A stretch of 64,000 bases of DNA, from positions 19,389-83,388 of the forward strand of contig JBECUI020000046.1 of the NCBI GenBank assembly GCA_040954595.2, given 5' to 3'. The notes under the pieces were generated by a model. It ran no database searches, was not told the origin of the DNA, and saw nothing but the letters and a program-made list of their open reading frames with translations. This document shows positions 56,402 through 64,000 of this stretch, piece by piece. Source of the stretch: Balanoglossus misakiensis (lineage: Eukaryota > Hemichordata). The translations under genes and the position numbers were made by a program. The first letter of the stretch is position 1, and every line of letters begins with the position of its first letter.

Positions 56402-56890
56402 ATGCTTCGTGTAATAGCACCTGGGTCATTTGACCCACCCACAAACGGACATATTGATCTCATACAACGAGCTAGTAGCATCTTCGATGAGGTATTTGTT
56501 GTTATAGCTGCAAACCCCATGAAGAAGTATACCTTCTCCAGTAATGAGAGGTTAGCACTTATGCAGGAAATTTTGGCATCCTGTAAGAATGTTACATTTC
56601 ATGTCTGGCAGCGCTTAATTGTGGATTTCGCACAGAATGTAGATGCCCGTATAATTGTTCGTGGAATTCGATCCCCCGGTGATATTGGCTATGAGTTTGA
56701 TCTGTCAATTATAAACCGTTCAATCAATGCCCGTGTAGAGACTATATTTCTTCCGACACATCCTGAATATCTTGTTACCCGATCATCAACTGTAAAGGAG
56801 CTTGCTCGCCTCGGAGGGGACATATCCAATATGGTTCCTGCAATTGTGGTAGATGCCCTGAAAAAGAAAATATCTCCTTCCAATGCTTGA
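56402..56890 (+). CDS. coaD: phosphopantetheine adenylyltransferase
   Basis: 162 residues, the family length, catalysing the penultimate step of coenzyme A synthesis. APGSFDPPTNGHIDLIQRA holds the TxGH nucleotide-binding motif; RGIRSPGDIGYEFDLSIINRS and TRSSTVKELARLGGDI are also diagnostic. Its stop codon lies within the -35 box of the tRNA promoter that follows. Confidence 0.94.
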   Translation: MLRVIAPGSFDPPTNGHIDLIQRASSIFDEVFVVIAANPMKKYTFSSNERLALMQEILASCKNVTFHVWQRLIVDFAQNVDARIIVRGIRSPGDIGYEFDLSIINRSINARVETIFLPTHPEYLVTRSSTVKELARLGGDISNMVPAIVVDALKKKISPSNA

Positions 56891-56915
56891 CAGTGCTATG
56901 CACTCGCGTTATTAT
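56887..56915 (+). promoter_or_regulatory. promoter of the tRNA-Gln/tRNA-Glu pair
   Basis: TTGACA (56887-56892), 17 bases, TATTAT (56910-56915; five of six). Initiation near 56922 would start ten bases before the first tRNA. Confidence 0.75.
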
Positions 56916-56931
56916 ATTATTACCAATATTT

Positions 56932-57002
56932 TTCCTGGTGGTGTAATGGTAGCACAACAGATTCTGGTTCTGTTGGTGGGGGTTCAAATCCTCCCCGGGA
57001 AG
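56932..57002 (+). tRNA. tRNA-Gln (anticodon CTG)
   Basis: Acceptor TTCCTGG pairs with CCGGGAA (one T-G), anticodon stem ACAGA/TCTGT with loop TTCTGGT (anticodon CTG), T arm GGGGG-TTCAAAT-CCTCC, discriminator G. No encoded CCA. Two bases separate it from tRNA-Glu. Confidence 0.9.
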
Positions 57003-57004
57003 CT

Positions 57005-57076
57005 GGCCCGTTCGTCTAGGGGTTAGGACACGGGATTCTCATTCCCGAAACAGGGGTTCGATTCCCCTACGGGCTA
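57005..57076 (+). tRNA. tRNA-Glu (anticodon CTC)
   Basis: Acceptor GGCCCGT with ACGGGCT, anticodon stem CGGGA/TCCCG around TTCTCAT (anticodon CTC), T arm AGGGG-TTCGATT-CCCCT, discriminator A. No encoded CCA. Its last ten bases overlap the end of cimA on the other strand. Confidence 0.92.
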
Positions 57077-58671
57077 GGATATGACACAATGAATTGATTG
57101 TAGTAGTAATCAAAGCTGTCCATAATTGCCTGCCAGGATGCTTCAATAATGTTTGCGTGTACGCCAACCGTGTTCCAAAAATGTACATGGTCGGTTGTAC
57201 ATACCAATACCCGTACCTTGCTTGCAGCATTCTTAACTGGAGCATCAAGGGTTAATACGCGTACACGGTAATCAACGAGCCGTATCTTCTTAAGAAATGG
57301 GTACTCCGCTTCCAAGGCATTGCGCATGGTAGCATCAAGCACTTGCACAGGCCCCGTACCGACAGCTGCCCCCATCAGTTCTCTGTTCTTGACCGTTAAG
57401 AATGCCCTTCCAACCGTTATTGAGTCCTGAAGACCTGTTTTGAACGTCTCCAGATGGTAATTCTTGAGGTCGGTAATAGGGGTGTAGAGTCCTAGTTGTT
57501 TGCGCATCAATATATCAAATGATGCTTCGGCAGCTTCGTATTCATAGCCCATGTTTTCTTGCTCTTTCAGTGTTTCAAAGAGTTTGGTTACGACCGGAGA
57601 AGATTTTTCGAACGATCCGTATGGCTTTAACTTGTCAATAATTGTAGATTTACCGGCGAGTTCCGATAGAATAATATACCGTTGGTTCCCGACCTGTTCG
57701 GAATTAATATGTTCCATGAGGTTATCGGATTTCATAATGACATCAGCGTGCTGTCCTGCCTTATGACTAAATGATGCCTCTCCAACGAATGGTTGCCGTT
57801 TGTCGGGAATGATATTTGCCTTCTCACAAACAAAACGAGAGAGAAAGGTCAGATGTTTCATATTTTTAGCAGATGAAAGTTTTAGACCCTGTTTTAATGC
57901 CAAATTGGGTATGAGACTGCAAATGTTTGCATTGCCACACCGTTCGCCCCAGCCATTTATTGTGCCCTGGATCTGTGTTGCACCCTGTTCGACTGCAATA
58001 AGGCTGTTGGCAACTGCAGTTTCGCAGTCATTATGGAAATGTCCACCAAGGGGTGCAAGTTTTTCTCCTATGAGTTTTTTCATAATTCTTTCTACCTCAT
58101 GTGGAAGGGTTCCCCCGTTGGTGTCACAGATAACAACGAAATCAGCCCCTGCATCGGTAGCGGTGCGAAGAACCTGCAGTGCGTACTGAGGATCATCCTT
58201 AAACCCGTCAAAAAAATGTTCTGCATCAAAGATAACTTCCCGGTTTTCTTTTTTCAGAAAGTACACGGTGTCGTATATCATTGCAAGATTTTCTTTTAGG
58301 GTGGTTTTCAGTATTTCGGTTACATGTTTTGTCCAACTCTTACCTACAATGGTTATTGCCGGAGTTTCTGTTTCAAGCAGACAGCGAATGCCCGGGTCGT
58401 CCGAAACTATAACACCCGCTTTCCGGGTGCTGCCAAAGGAGGTAATGGTTGCATGAGATAACTTCTCCTTCTTAATTTGTTCAAAGAACTGGCTATCCTT
58501 TTCATTTGAAAAAGGGAACCCTCCTTCAATGTAGTCCATTGCCATCTTATCCAGCTCTAAGGCTATGGCAATCTTATCATCAAGTGTATAATTCACATCT
58601 ACTGCTTGCACACCATCACGAAGTGTTGTGTCATATATCGTTATCAGATTATTATCTGTTTTACTTGTCAT
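57067..58671 (-). CDS. cimA: (R)-citramalate synthase
   Basis: A 534-residue enzyme of the LeuA/CimA family that condenses pyruvate with acetyl-CoA to citramalate, the threonine-independent entry to isoleucine. The TIM barrel starts IYDTTLRDGVQAVDVNYT (~8-25); metal and catalytic segments are GGHFHNDCETAVANSL (~208-223) and NGWGERCGNANICSL (~239-253). The C-terminal ~130 residues form the regulatory domain with the ending QVLDATMRNAL...VLTLDAPVKN. The start overlaps the leuA stop by four bases, and the stop falls in the T arm of tRNA-Glu on the other strand. Confidence 0.9.
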   Translation of the reverse strand: MTSKTDNNLITIYDTTLRDGVQAVDVNYTLDDKIAIALELDKMAMDYIEGGFPFSNEKDSQFFEQIKKEKLSHATITSFGSTRKAGVIVSDDPGIRCLLETETPAITIVGKSWTKHVTEILKTTLKENLAMIYDTVYFLKKENREVIFDAEHFFDGFKDDPQYALQVLRTATDAGADFVVICDTNGGTLPHEVERIMKKLIGEKLAPLGGHFHNDCETAVANSLIAVEQGATQIQGTINGWGERCGNANICSLIPNLALKQGLKLSSAKNMKHLTFLSRFVCEKANIIPDKRQPFVGEASFSHKAGQHADVIMKSDNLMEHINSEQVGNQRYIILSELAGKSTIIDKLKPYGSFEKSSPVVTKLFETLKEQENMGYEYEAAEASFDILMRKQLGLYTPITDLKNYHLETFKTGLQDSITVGRAFLTVKNRELMGAAVGTGPVQVLDATMRNALEAEYPFLKKIRLVDYRVRVLTLDAPVKNAASKVRVLVCTTDHVHFWNTVGVHANIIEASWQAIMDSFDYYYNQFIVSYPSP

Positions 58672-60188
58672 GGATGTGGTACCTCCTGTAATAATTGATT
58701 ATGTATTATAGCATTCATAAAAGCTATGGCACTTGCCTCCACTATATCAGTGGAGGATCCTCGTCCTAAATTACGTTTCCCATGTATAGAAAGCAAAAGG
58801 GATACTTCTCCAAGTGCTTGTTTTCCCGGTGTAACTGCATGTACGTTGTATTCTAATAGTTTTGTCTTAATATTAATTGCCGCTTCAATAGCACGAAAGA
58901 TAGCATCAATTGGTCCGTCTCCGTTGCTTTCACCTTCAAATGTTTTATCACCTTTTTGTATGAGCACCTTTGCTGCTGCTTCTTTCTCAGAATCAGAAAG
59001 AACAGTAAATTTTAGTAGTTTGTATAAGACAATATCATTATTTATTTGATTGATGAGCAGTGAAAACAGATCTTCGTCGTATATTTCTTTCTTTTTATCG
59101 GCCAGCTTGAGAAAACTATCAAATGCATCTTTCATTGTCTCGTGCTCAAGTTTGATGTTAAGCTGTTGCAATCTATGCTTAAATCCATGCATACCTGAAT
59201 GTCTGCCCAGAATAATATTGCTGGAAGTGCGCCCAACATGCTTTGGGGTCATAATCTCATACGTTTCGGGATGCTTGAGCATCCCGTCTTGATGTATTCC
59301 TGCTTCGTGAGAGAAGGCATTCTCGCCGACAATGGCCTTGTTTCGAGCAATCGGAAAGCCAATCATGGTCATCAAGAGACGAGAAGTGGGATAGAGGTAT
59401 TCGGTACGAATTTTTGTATCCAGTTGTATCAAGGGTTTGCGCACTTGAAGGGCCATAACAATCTCCTCCAAAGCGGTATTCCCTGCACGTTCTCCTATTC
59501 CGTTAATGGTAACTTCTATCTGTCTGGCACCTGCCTGCAGTGCACTCAGAGAATTAGCTACAGCCAATCCCAAGTCATTATGGCAATGTGCCGAGAGAAT
59601 GACCTTATCAATATCAGGTACTCTTTTTTTGAGCATGCGTATGGTATCGTAGTACTCTTGTGGTATGGTATAGCCCACGGTATCCGGTATATTAATTATG
59701 CGGGCGCCAGCTTGAATAGCAGTATCAACCGCCTTACAGAGAAAATCAGGGTCGGTTCTTGTTGCATCTTCTGGAGAAAATTCTACCTCAGCCACAAGGT
59801 TTCGTGCGTACGTAACAGCAGATTTAATGCTTGATATGACATCGTCCGGCTTCATCTTCAGCTTATGCTGCATGTGAATTGGTGATGTTGAAATAAAAAC
59901 ATGGATTCGCGGTCTTGCAGCTTCTTTTAGCACTTCAGCTGCAACATCAATATCCTTTGTTAGTGAACGTGCAAGAACAGTCAGCGTAGAATCCTTGACT
60001 TCTTGCGAAATTTTCTTGCAGGCTTCATACTGATGAGGTGATGATATCGGAAAGCCGGTTTCAATAGCATCTACTTGTAGCTTTGCAAGCTGTCGGGCAA
60101 TCTCAAATTTTTGTTCAATAGTCATTGATGCCCCAGGCGATTGTTCGCCATCGCGCAGTGTTGTATCCAATATTTGTACTGTGTCCAT
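58668..60188 (-). CDS. leuA: 2-isopropylmalate synthase
   Basis: A 506-residue enzyme making 2-isopropylmalate from 2-oxoisovalerate and acetyl-CoA, the first step of leucine synthesis. ILDTTLRDGEQSPGASM (~6-22), SAHCHNDLGLAVANSLSAL (metal-binding HxH, ~200-218), NGIGERAGNTALEE (~229-242) and the C-terminal LeuA dimer domain (DGPIDAIFRAIEAAI; GRGSSTDIVEASAIAF) are all present. The ribosome site AAGGAGAAGG is a few bases before the ATG. It precedes cimA in one operon; other leu/ilv genes are outside the window. Confidence 0.93.
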   Translation of the reverse strand: MDTVQILDTTLRDGEQSPGASMTIEQKFEIARQLAKLQVDAIETGFPISSPHQYEACKKISQEVKDSTLTVLARSLTKDIDVAAEVLKEAARPRIHVFISTSPIHMQHKLKMKPDDVISSIKSAVTYARNLVAEVEFSPEDATRTDPDFLCKAVDTAIQAGARIINIPDTVGYTIPQEYYDTIRMLKKRVPDIDKVILSAHCHNDLGLAVANSLSALQAGARQIEVTINGIGERAGNTALEEIVMALQVRKPLIQLDTKIRTEYLYPTSRLLMTMIGFPIARNKAIVGENAFSHEAGIHQDGMLKHPETYEIMTPKHVGRTSSNIILGRHSGMHGFKHRLQQLNIKLEHETMKDAFDSFLKLADKKKEIYDEDLFSLLINQINNDIVLYKLLKFTVLSDSEKEAAAKVLIQKGDKTFEGESNGDGPIDAIFRAIEAAINIKTKLLEYNVHAVTPGKQALGEVSLLLSIHGKRNLGRGSSTDIVEASAIAFMNAIIHNQLLQEVPHP

Positions 60189-60223
60189 AACACCTTCTCC
60201 TTATAAGTTCTGTACACAATGGT

Positions 60224-60251
60224 ATTATATTTTCTTATTTCCTACAAGCAA
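60224..60251 (-). promoter_or_regulatory. possible leuA-cimA promoter
   Basis: On the minus strand TTGCTT (60251-60246), 16 bases, TATAAT (60229-60224), about 36 bases before the ATG. No leader peptide, T-box or attenuator is visible in the short leader. Confidence 0.45.
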
Positions 60252-60289
60252 TGAAAAAGGATTTGACAGGAAATTAGTATATAAGTAGG

Positions 60290-61441
60290 ATGATAATAGT
60301 GAAATTCCTATATTTTTTAGTTGCCATTTTCTTTGTTTCCTGTGCTGGAGAGAGTAGGTTGGACCATACGGTACTCTTTACTCTTGAATTTGGTGAAACC
60401 GAGCGACAGATTAACTACTTTTCTCCTACAACTGTTGGGATAGAACAGAAAAATCGCATGGTTATGCATGATGGTTCGGTTTATATCAGTAATGGACAAT
60501 CGTTCAAAGTAATGAAGTTCAATTCTTATGGAGACTTACTAACCTTGTTCTATCACCCCGAGAAGAATCCGCAGCCAACACTGCTTCTTTCCCAAAATAC
60601 AAATGAAGAGACGGTTGCTACCCTTAATGCCTATCAATATCTCTTTCGTTCTGTGGGTGAAATTCTGGTTAGTTCAAAACAAATATTGATGGTCGAAGAA
60701 TTGGTACCGCAGCCACAGATTGTTTATGATGAAGAAGTTGGTACCATGTTTAATCGTGTTATTACTCGTTTTGCTCCCTCCGGTGAAGTTATCGATTATC
60801 TCGGACAAGAGGGAATTGGTGGCACACCGTTTTTTTATATTGATTCTTTATGGACAATAAAGGACGATGGCATAGTTGTTGTTACGAGGACGATTGATTT
60901 CTGGCGTATCTATGGCTATTCTGATGCGGGCGAGCGGCTCTATGATCTGTTCATATCGTTGAGTAATCTGCCCATACCGGATGAAAATAGTACGGCTGTA
61001 TTGAACAGAGTTGTCCCCAGTCGTGATGGTAATAAACTGTACCTTATGCTTTCATACTACCACGAAGAACGAGATGCGGATACTAATGCAACATATGCCA
61101 TTACTTTTCTCGTCTCTCGCATATATACACTTGATCTGCATCAGGGACAGTACATCTCTTTTATTGATATTCCCCGTATTGATGTGGACCTCTACGAATT
61201 TGTTGGGGTTTCTGCAAGTAATAACTTTTTTCTTACAAGAACAATCAGCAACGATGAATCAGAACTCCTTATTCTCAATGAATCAGGGCGAGCGATTATG
61301 CGGCGTATTCTATCGCATAGTGCATTTCTTACAGGTAATTTTTCAGTAACTGACCAAGGCGATCTTTCGGCTTTGCTTGTTCATGATGATGGAGTCGATA
61401 TTGTTCTATGGAAAACGAATTTTGTTCGGGAGGATCTATGA
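60290..61441 (+). CDS. uncharacterised lipoprotein, beta-propeller-like
   Basis: 383 residues (380 if the GTG at 60299 is used; AGGA at 60287 would favour it). Hydrophobic signal with lipobox FVSC (Cys18), so a lipoprotein. The mature part is a string of beta-rich units of the form DGSVYISNGQSFKVMKFNSYG, ITRFAPSGEVIDYLG, WRIYGYSDAGERLYDLFI and LYTLDLHQGQYISFIDI, resembling repeated propeller blades. No enzyme motif is seen. It overlaps nnr by four bases (ATGA), an odd partner for a metabolite-repair enzyme. Confidence 0.7.
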   Translation: MIIVKFLYFLVAIFFVSCAGESRLDHTVLFTLEFGETERQINYFSPTTVGIEQKNRMVMHDGSVYISNGQSFKVMKFNSYGDLLTLFYHPEKNPQPTLLLSQNTNEETVATLNAYQYLFRSVGEILVSSKQILMVEELVPQPQIVYDEEVGTMFNRVITRFAPSGEVIDYLGQEGIGGTPFFYIDSLWTIKDDGIVVVTRTIDFWRIYGYSDAGERLYDLFISLSNLPIPDENSTAVLNRVVPSRDGNKLYLMLSYYHEERDADTNATYAITFLVSRIYTLDLHQGQYISFIDIPRIDVDLYEFVGVSASNNFFLTRTISNDESELLILNESGRAIMRRILSHSAFLTGNFSVTDQGDLSALLVHDDGVDIVLWKTNFVREDL

Positions 61442-62934
61442 AACAGCTAGTACATTCTCAACAAATGGCAGATTTAGACCTGCGATGTGAAAGTGAATAC
61501 GGCATCTCGCCTGCTTTACTTATGGAGAATGCCGGGCGTTCTTGTTATGAGTTCTTCCAATCGCTTACATCTACATCGATGCGCATTCTTATTCTCGCTG
61601 GTTCGGGCAATAACGGTGGCGATGCCTATGTTTGTGCCCGACATCTGTTCTTACGCACTACCCATTCGCTCAGTATCGTTTCCCTTGCAGAACCACGGTC
61701 TACACTTTGTATTGAACAACATGCAATATGCAGGAACTTGGGTATCGATATTCTTCCGATAGGGAAGGATCTGCTTCAGTCGGTCGACTGGGTTATCGAC
61801 GGCATTTGTGGAGTAGGATTGCAACAGGGCTTGCGTAGTTCTCTCCACCAGTTTGTACAGGAGTTGAATAATCATCCGGCAAGGGTCATGGCAATAGATG
61901 TGCCCAGCGGGATATACGAGGGGTTTCAGCAGGGAGAGACAGCGATAAAGGCAGATTACACCGCTTCTATTGCCTATCAGAAATCAATGTGTTATCAAGC
62001 AACTGCCCGACCATATTGTGGCAGGATAGAACTGCTATATGCATCATTTCCCTTTGAACAATGTAAGCGGGTAGAAACTGATATCTTACTTGCAGAAGAA
62101 TCCGACATTGTTGTGCCTAATCAGACCGATGATTCCTACAAGAATAGCAATGGCATACTAAGCATATCCGCGGGTGCTACCGGAACAGTGGGGGCTGCTA
62201 TTTTAGCTACAAAGGCCGCTATAGCGATGGCAACCGGTAAAGTTCACCTGCTTGTCGATAGCGAGTTGGAAAATCTTGTACTTGCCATGCCTTCTGCACT
62301 GGTACAAGACATATACAAATCCAACATCAATACGATACCTAGTAGTTGTTTTTTAGTTGGCTGTGGGTGGGGGACTGAGGGGCGGGAATCATTATTAGCT
62401 ACAATGCTAGGCCGGAAAGAGCCGCTTGTTTTAGATGCTGATGCCTTAACCCTTCTAGCCACGACTCCCTTGCTCAAGGATATTATCATGAATTCCGATC
62501 ATAATAGGCGAATCCTTACCCCACATCCTGGTGAGGCGGGGGCACTTTTGGGCATGTCGGTTGCAAATGTTCTTCAGGATGTCTACTCGGCAGCTCGAAA
62601 GATCGCAGAATTATATCGATCGGTTGTTGTATTGAAATCGCATGTTACAGTTGTTGCGCGTCCAAATAGGGAAGAACTTGTTGTTGTCGACGGTATGAAT
62701 GCCGCTCTCGCAACGGCAGGGAGTGGGGATGTTCTAGCAGGCATTATTGCATCACTTTGTGCACAGGGGATGCCGGCCCCACTTGCAGCACGATCCGGGG
62801 CACAACTGCATCAACAAGCCGGTATCGAACTTCTTCGACAAAATCGTATCGGTATAGAAGCACTTTTTGATATAATTCCGCAAATTCTTTATCGGTACCG
62901 TTTGAAAAGTTACGGCAAATATGCTATACACTAG
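61438..62934 (+). CDS. nnr: bifunctional NAD(P)H-hydrate epimerase/dehydratase
   Basis: 498 residues from ATG 61438, with GGGAGG a few bases upstream and overlapping the lipoprotein stop. The N-terminal YjeF epimerase domain (to ~215): AGSGNNGGDAYVCARHLF, VDWVIDGICGVGLQ, VMAIDVPSGIYEG. The C-terminal ribokinase-like ADP-dependent dehydratase: VLDADALTLLA, RRILTPHPGEAGALLGM and MNAALATAGSGDVLAGIIASL. It repairs damaged hydrated NAD(P)H in the cytoplasm. Length is standard for fused enzymes. Confidence 0.93.
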   Translation: MKQLVHSQQMADLDLRCESEYGISPALLMENAGRSCYEFFQSLTSTSMRILILAGSGNNGGDAYVCARHLFLRTTHSLSIVSLAEPRSTLCIEQHAICRNLGIDILPIGKDLLQSVDWVIDGICGVGLQQGLRSSLHQFVQELNNHPARVMAIDVPSGIYEGFQQGETAIKADYTASIAYQKSMCYQATARPYCGRIELLYASFPFEQCKRVETDILLAEESDIVVPNQTDDSYKNSNGILSISAGATGTVGAAILATKAAIAMATGKVHLLVDSELENLVLAMPSALVQDIYKSNINTIPSSCFLVGCGWGTEGRESLLATMLGRKEPLVLDADALTLLATTPLLKDIIMNSDHNRRILTPHPGEAGALLGMSVANVLQDVYSAARKIAELYRSVVVLKSHVTVVARPNREELVVVDGMNAALATAGSGDVLAGIIASLCAQGMPAPLAARSGAQLHQQAGIELLRQNRIGIEALFDIIPQILYRYRLKSYGKYAIH

Positions 62935-62946
62935 TCAGGTACCATT

Positions 62947-63348
62947 ATGTATATAATATATTTCTTTTCAGTTTGTACGAATATTGTAGTAGGAATTATG
63001 TTGGTGAATACAACCAGCAAGAATGGCGAGAACTGGGGTGCAGCAATTTTCAATCTTGAGAATATGCGCAAACCGGGTGTGGCTATTGTTATTGCCGCTG
63101 TAACGGCCTTGACAGGCATATTAAAACTGCTAGCCGTTACCAATGGAAACCTTGGTTTTGTTGGTGATATTATTCCCGCTTTTACCGGTATCGTATTGGG
63201 GGGGATACTTTTTTTAACTTATGGTATTGCTACTACCAAACTGCCCAAAGACATAACAGCTCTGCTTTCCTTCCGGAAAACAATTGGTTATATCGGTATA
63301 CTTGTTGGAATTGTACATCTCTTATTTCACGGCATGTTGTTTCTCTAA
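62947..63348 (+). CDS. small integral membrane protein, unknown function
   Basis: 133 residues with four hydrophobic segments (~1-20, ~45-65, ~73-95, ~110-130), a short N-terminal loop NTTSKNGENWGAAIF and a cytoplasmic-type loop TTKLPKDITALLSFRKT. No family recognised. It follows nnr by 12 bases and is convergent with the GH3 gene, whose end is two bases away. Confidence 0.68.
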   Translation: MYIIYFFSVCTNIVVGIMLVNTTSKNGENWGAAIFNLENMRKPGVAIVIAAVTALTGILKLLAVTNGNLGFVGDIIPAFTGIVLGGILFLTYGIATTKLPKDITALLSFRKTIGYIGILVGIVHLLFHGMLFL

Positions 63349-63350
63349 AC

Positions 63351-64000
63351 TTATCGGAGAGAGGTGGAGAGGGGATGTTGTCCTTCAGCCTGATAATCCC
63401 CTCGTAGTACTGCAAAGCCTGCTTCAAAGTTTTCTGTTTCCCAGCCGTATACTGCAATTGCTGTTTGCACCCATGGCACTTCTCGCAGGTATACAGGCGT
63501 TAGAATTGAGAAAACAATAATGTTTGCATGCAATTCTTGAACAACTTGTAAAATTCGTAGTGTGTTGGGATCCGAAAGACAGAAAATAATATAATCATAG
63601 TTACCGGCAATTTCTTTGAACCCTGCCAAATCCGCTTCATTTGATTGATAGAATGATTTACCGGTAAAGTAATACTGTTCTGCATTTGGGTAGCGCTGTT
63701 TCCCTACTATATGAAAATCGGGGTCATTGCCGGCAAGCAATATTTTTTTCTGTTCGGATGGGATAAGAGGGAGTCTGTCTTCCCCACGCAGTACTGTTAC
63801 ACTCCTTGCAGCTTGGTTTAACAGGAAATCTTGTGTCTGTGATTCTCGCAACCGTCCTCGCAATCCATCAATTGATGGAAACATTTTCAGCTTGTTGAGG
63901 GGTTTTAAGTAGCGCAGTTTTGTTCTGATAATACGTGCTGTAGCTTCATTAATTCTTTGTTTGGCTTGCTCGTTATTCTTGTATGCATTTATGAACGTTT
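63351..64000 (-). CDS. glycoside hydrolase family 3 C-terminal part, cut by window edge
   Basis: The frame is open to the right edge; about 215 C-terminal residues are visible. The helix RINEATARIIRTKLRYLK and the run LLNQAARSVTVLRGEDRLPL, then KKILLAG, are typical of GH3 enzymes (beta-glucosidase/beta-N-acetylhexosaminidase) after the catalytic barrel. The rest is the C-terminal alpha/beta sandwich ending VLRGDYQAEGQ. The catalytic residues are outside the window, so NagZ-like cell-wall recycling and sugar-degrading roles cannot be separated. Convergent with the membrane protein gene. Confidence 0.82.
   Translation of the reverse strand, partial: TFINAYKNNEQAKQRINEATARIIRTKLRYLKPLNKLKMFPSIDGLRGRLRESQTQDFLLNQAARSVTVLRGEDRLPLIPSEQKKILLAGNDPDFHIVGKQRYPNAEQYYFTGKSFYQSNEADLAGFKEIAGNYDYIIFCLSDPNTLRILQVVQELHANIIVFSILTPVYLREVPWVQTAIAVYGWETENFEAGFAVLRGDYQAEGQHPLSTSLR

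Noticed and set aside
59199-59834. 211-codon plus-strand frame opposite leuA
   Set aside because: It is antisense to a clear leuA coding region and lacks a ribosome site or any motif.
60263-60268. TTGACA as promoter of the lipoprotein before nnr
   Set aside because: No acceptable -10 box lies at the right distance, so I did not call it.

Overview
The window looks like a chromosomal segment of a spirochaete, probably a Treponema-like member of the Spirochaetota. The signs are solute-binding proteins whose signal peptides end in FAAGTQES/FAAGTTES, several cysteine-anchored lipoproteins, envelope proteins of a double-membrane cell, a short SMC, and the block ffh-rpsP-KH-rimM-trmD-rplS. This assignment is an inference from gene content. 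No 16S gene or database search was available.

Layout. 1-1718: the 3' end of mcrB and a complete mcrC (modified-DNA restriction). 1836-9508: an amino-sugar operon with a binding protein, two permeases, a frameshifted Gfo/Idh/MocA dehydrogenase, a TIM-barrel isomerase/dehydratase, a ROK repressor, a ROK kinase and NagB. No transporter ATPase is present. 9509-29910: three tandem giant lipoprotein genes of about 2000-2260 codons. They are built from fibronectin-III, bacterial Ig-like and putative-Ig modules, capped by GLUG-type heads. Each has its own near-identical promoter, lipoprotein signal and terminator, and they are separated by a 109-bp hairpin-bearing repeat. The middle copy is broken by a one-base deletion. 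29992-36132: a polyol/ketose-phosphate cluster (PHP protein, SDR, L-sorbose-1-phosphate-reductase-like enzyme, FGGY kinase), then an orphan sugar-binding protein.

36182-47175: tatD on the minus strand, then a long plus-strand envelope locus. It holds an Omp85-like barrel, two paralogous helical-repeat proteins, a LolD/MacB-like ATPase, a helical-repeat lipoprotein, an FtsX/LolC-like permease, a second barrel, a LolA-like protein and a second, duplicated permease. The duplicated permease is preceded by a collapsed scar of the upstream genes, so this part of the operon was once duplicated and then deleted at short homologies. The locus looks like a dedicated lipid or lipoprotein trafficking system between the membranes.

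47176-64000: mostly housekeeping. tRNA-Gly is followed at once by a PUR-domain gene; then come rnhB (minus), a short smc, a lipoprotein, ffh-rpsP-khpA-rimM-trmD-rplS, yraN, a small conserved-looking gene, coaD, tRNA-Gln and tRNA-Glu, leuA-cimA (minus; isoleucine and leucine entry enzymes), a lipoprotein, nnr, a small membrane protein and a GH3 family hydrolase cut by the window end. No transposase, phage gene or CRISPR array was seen.
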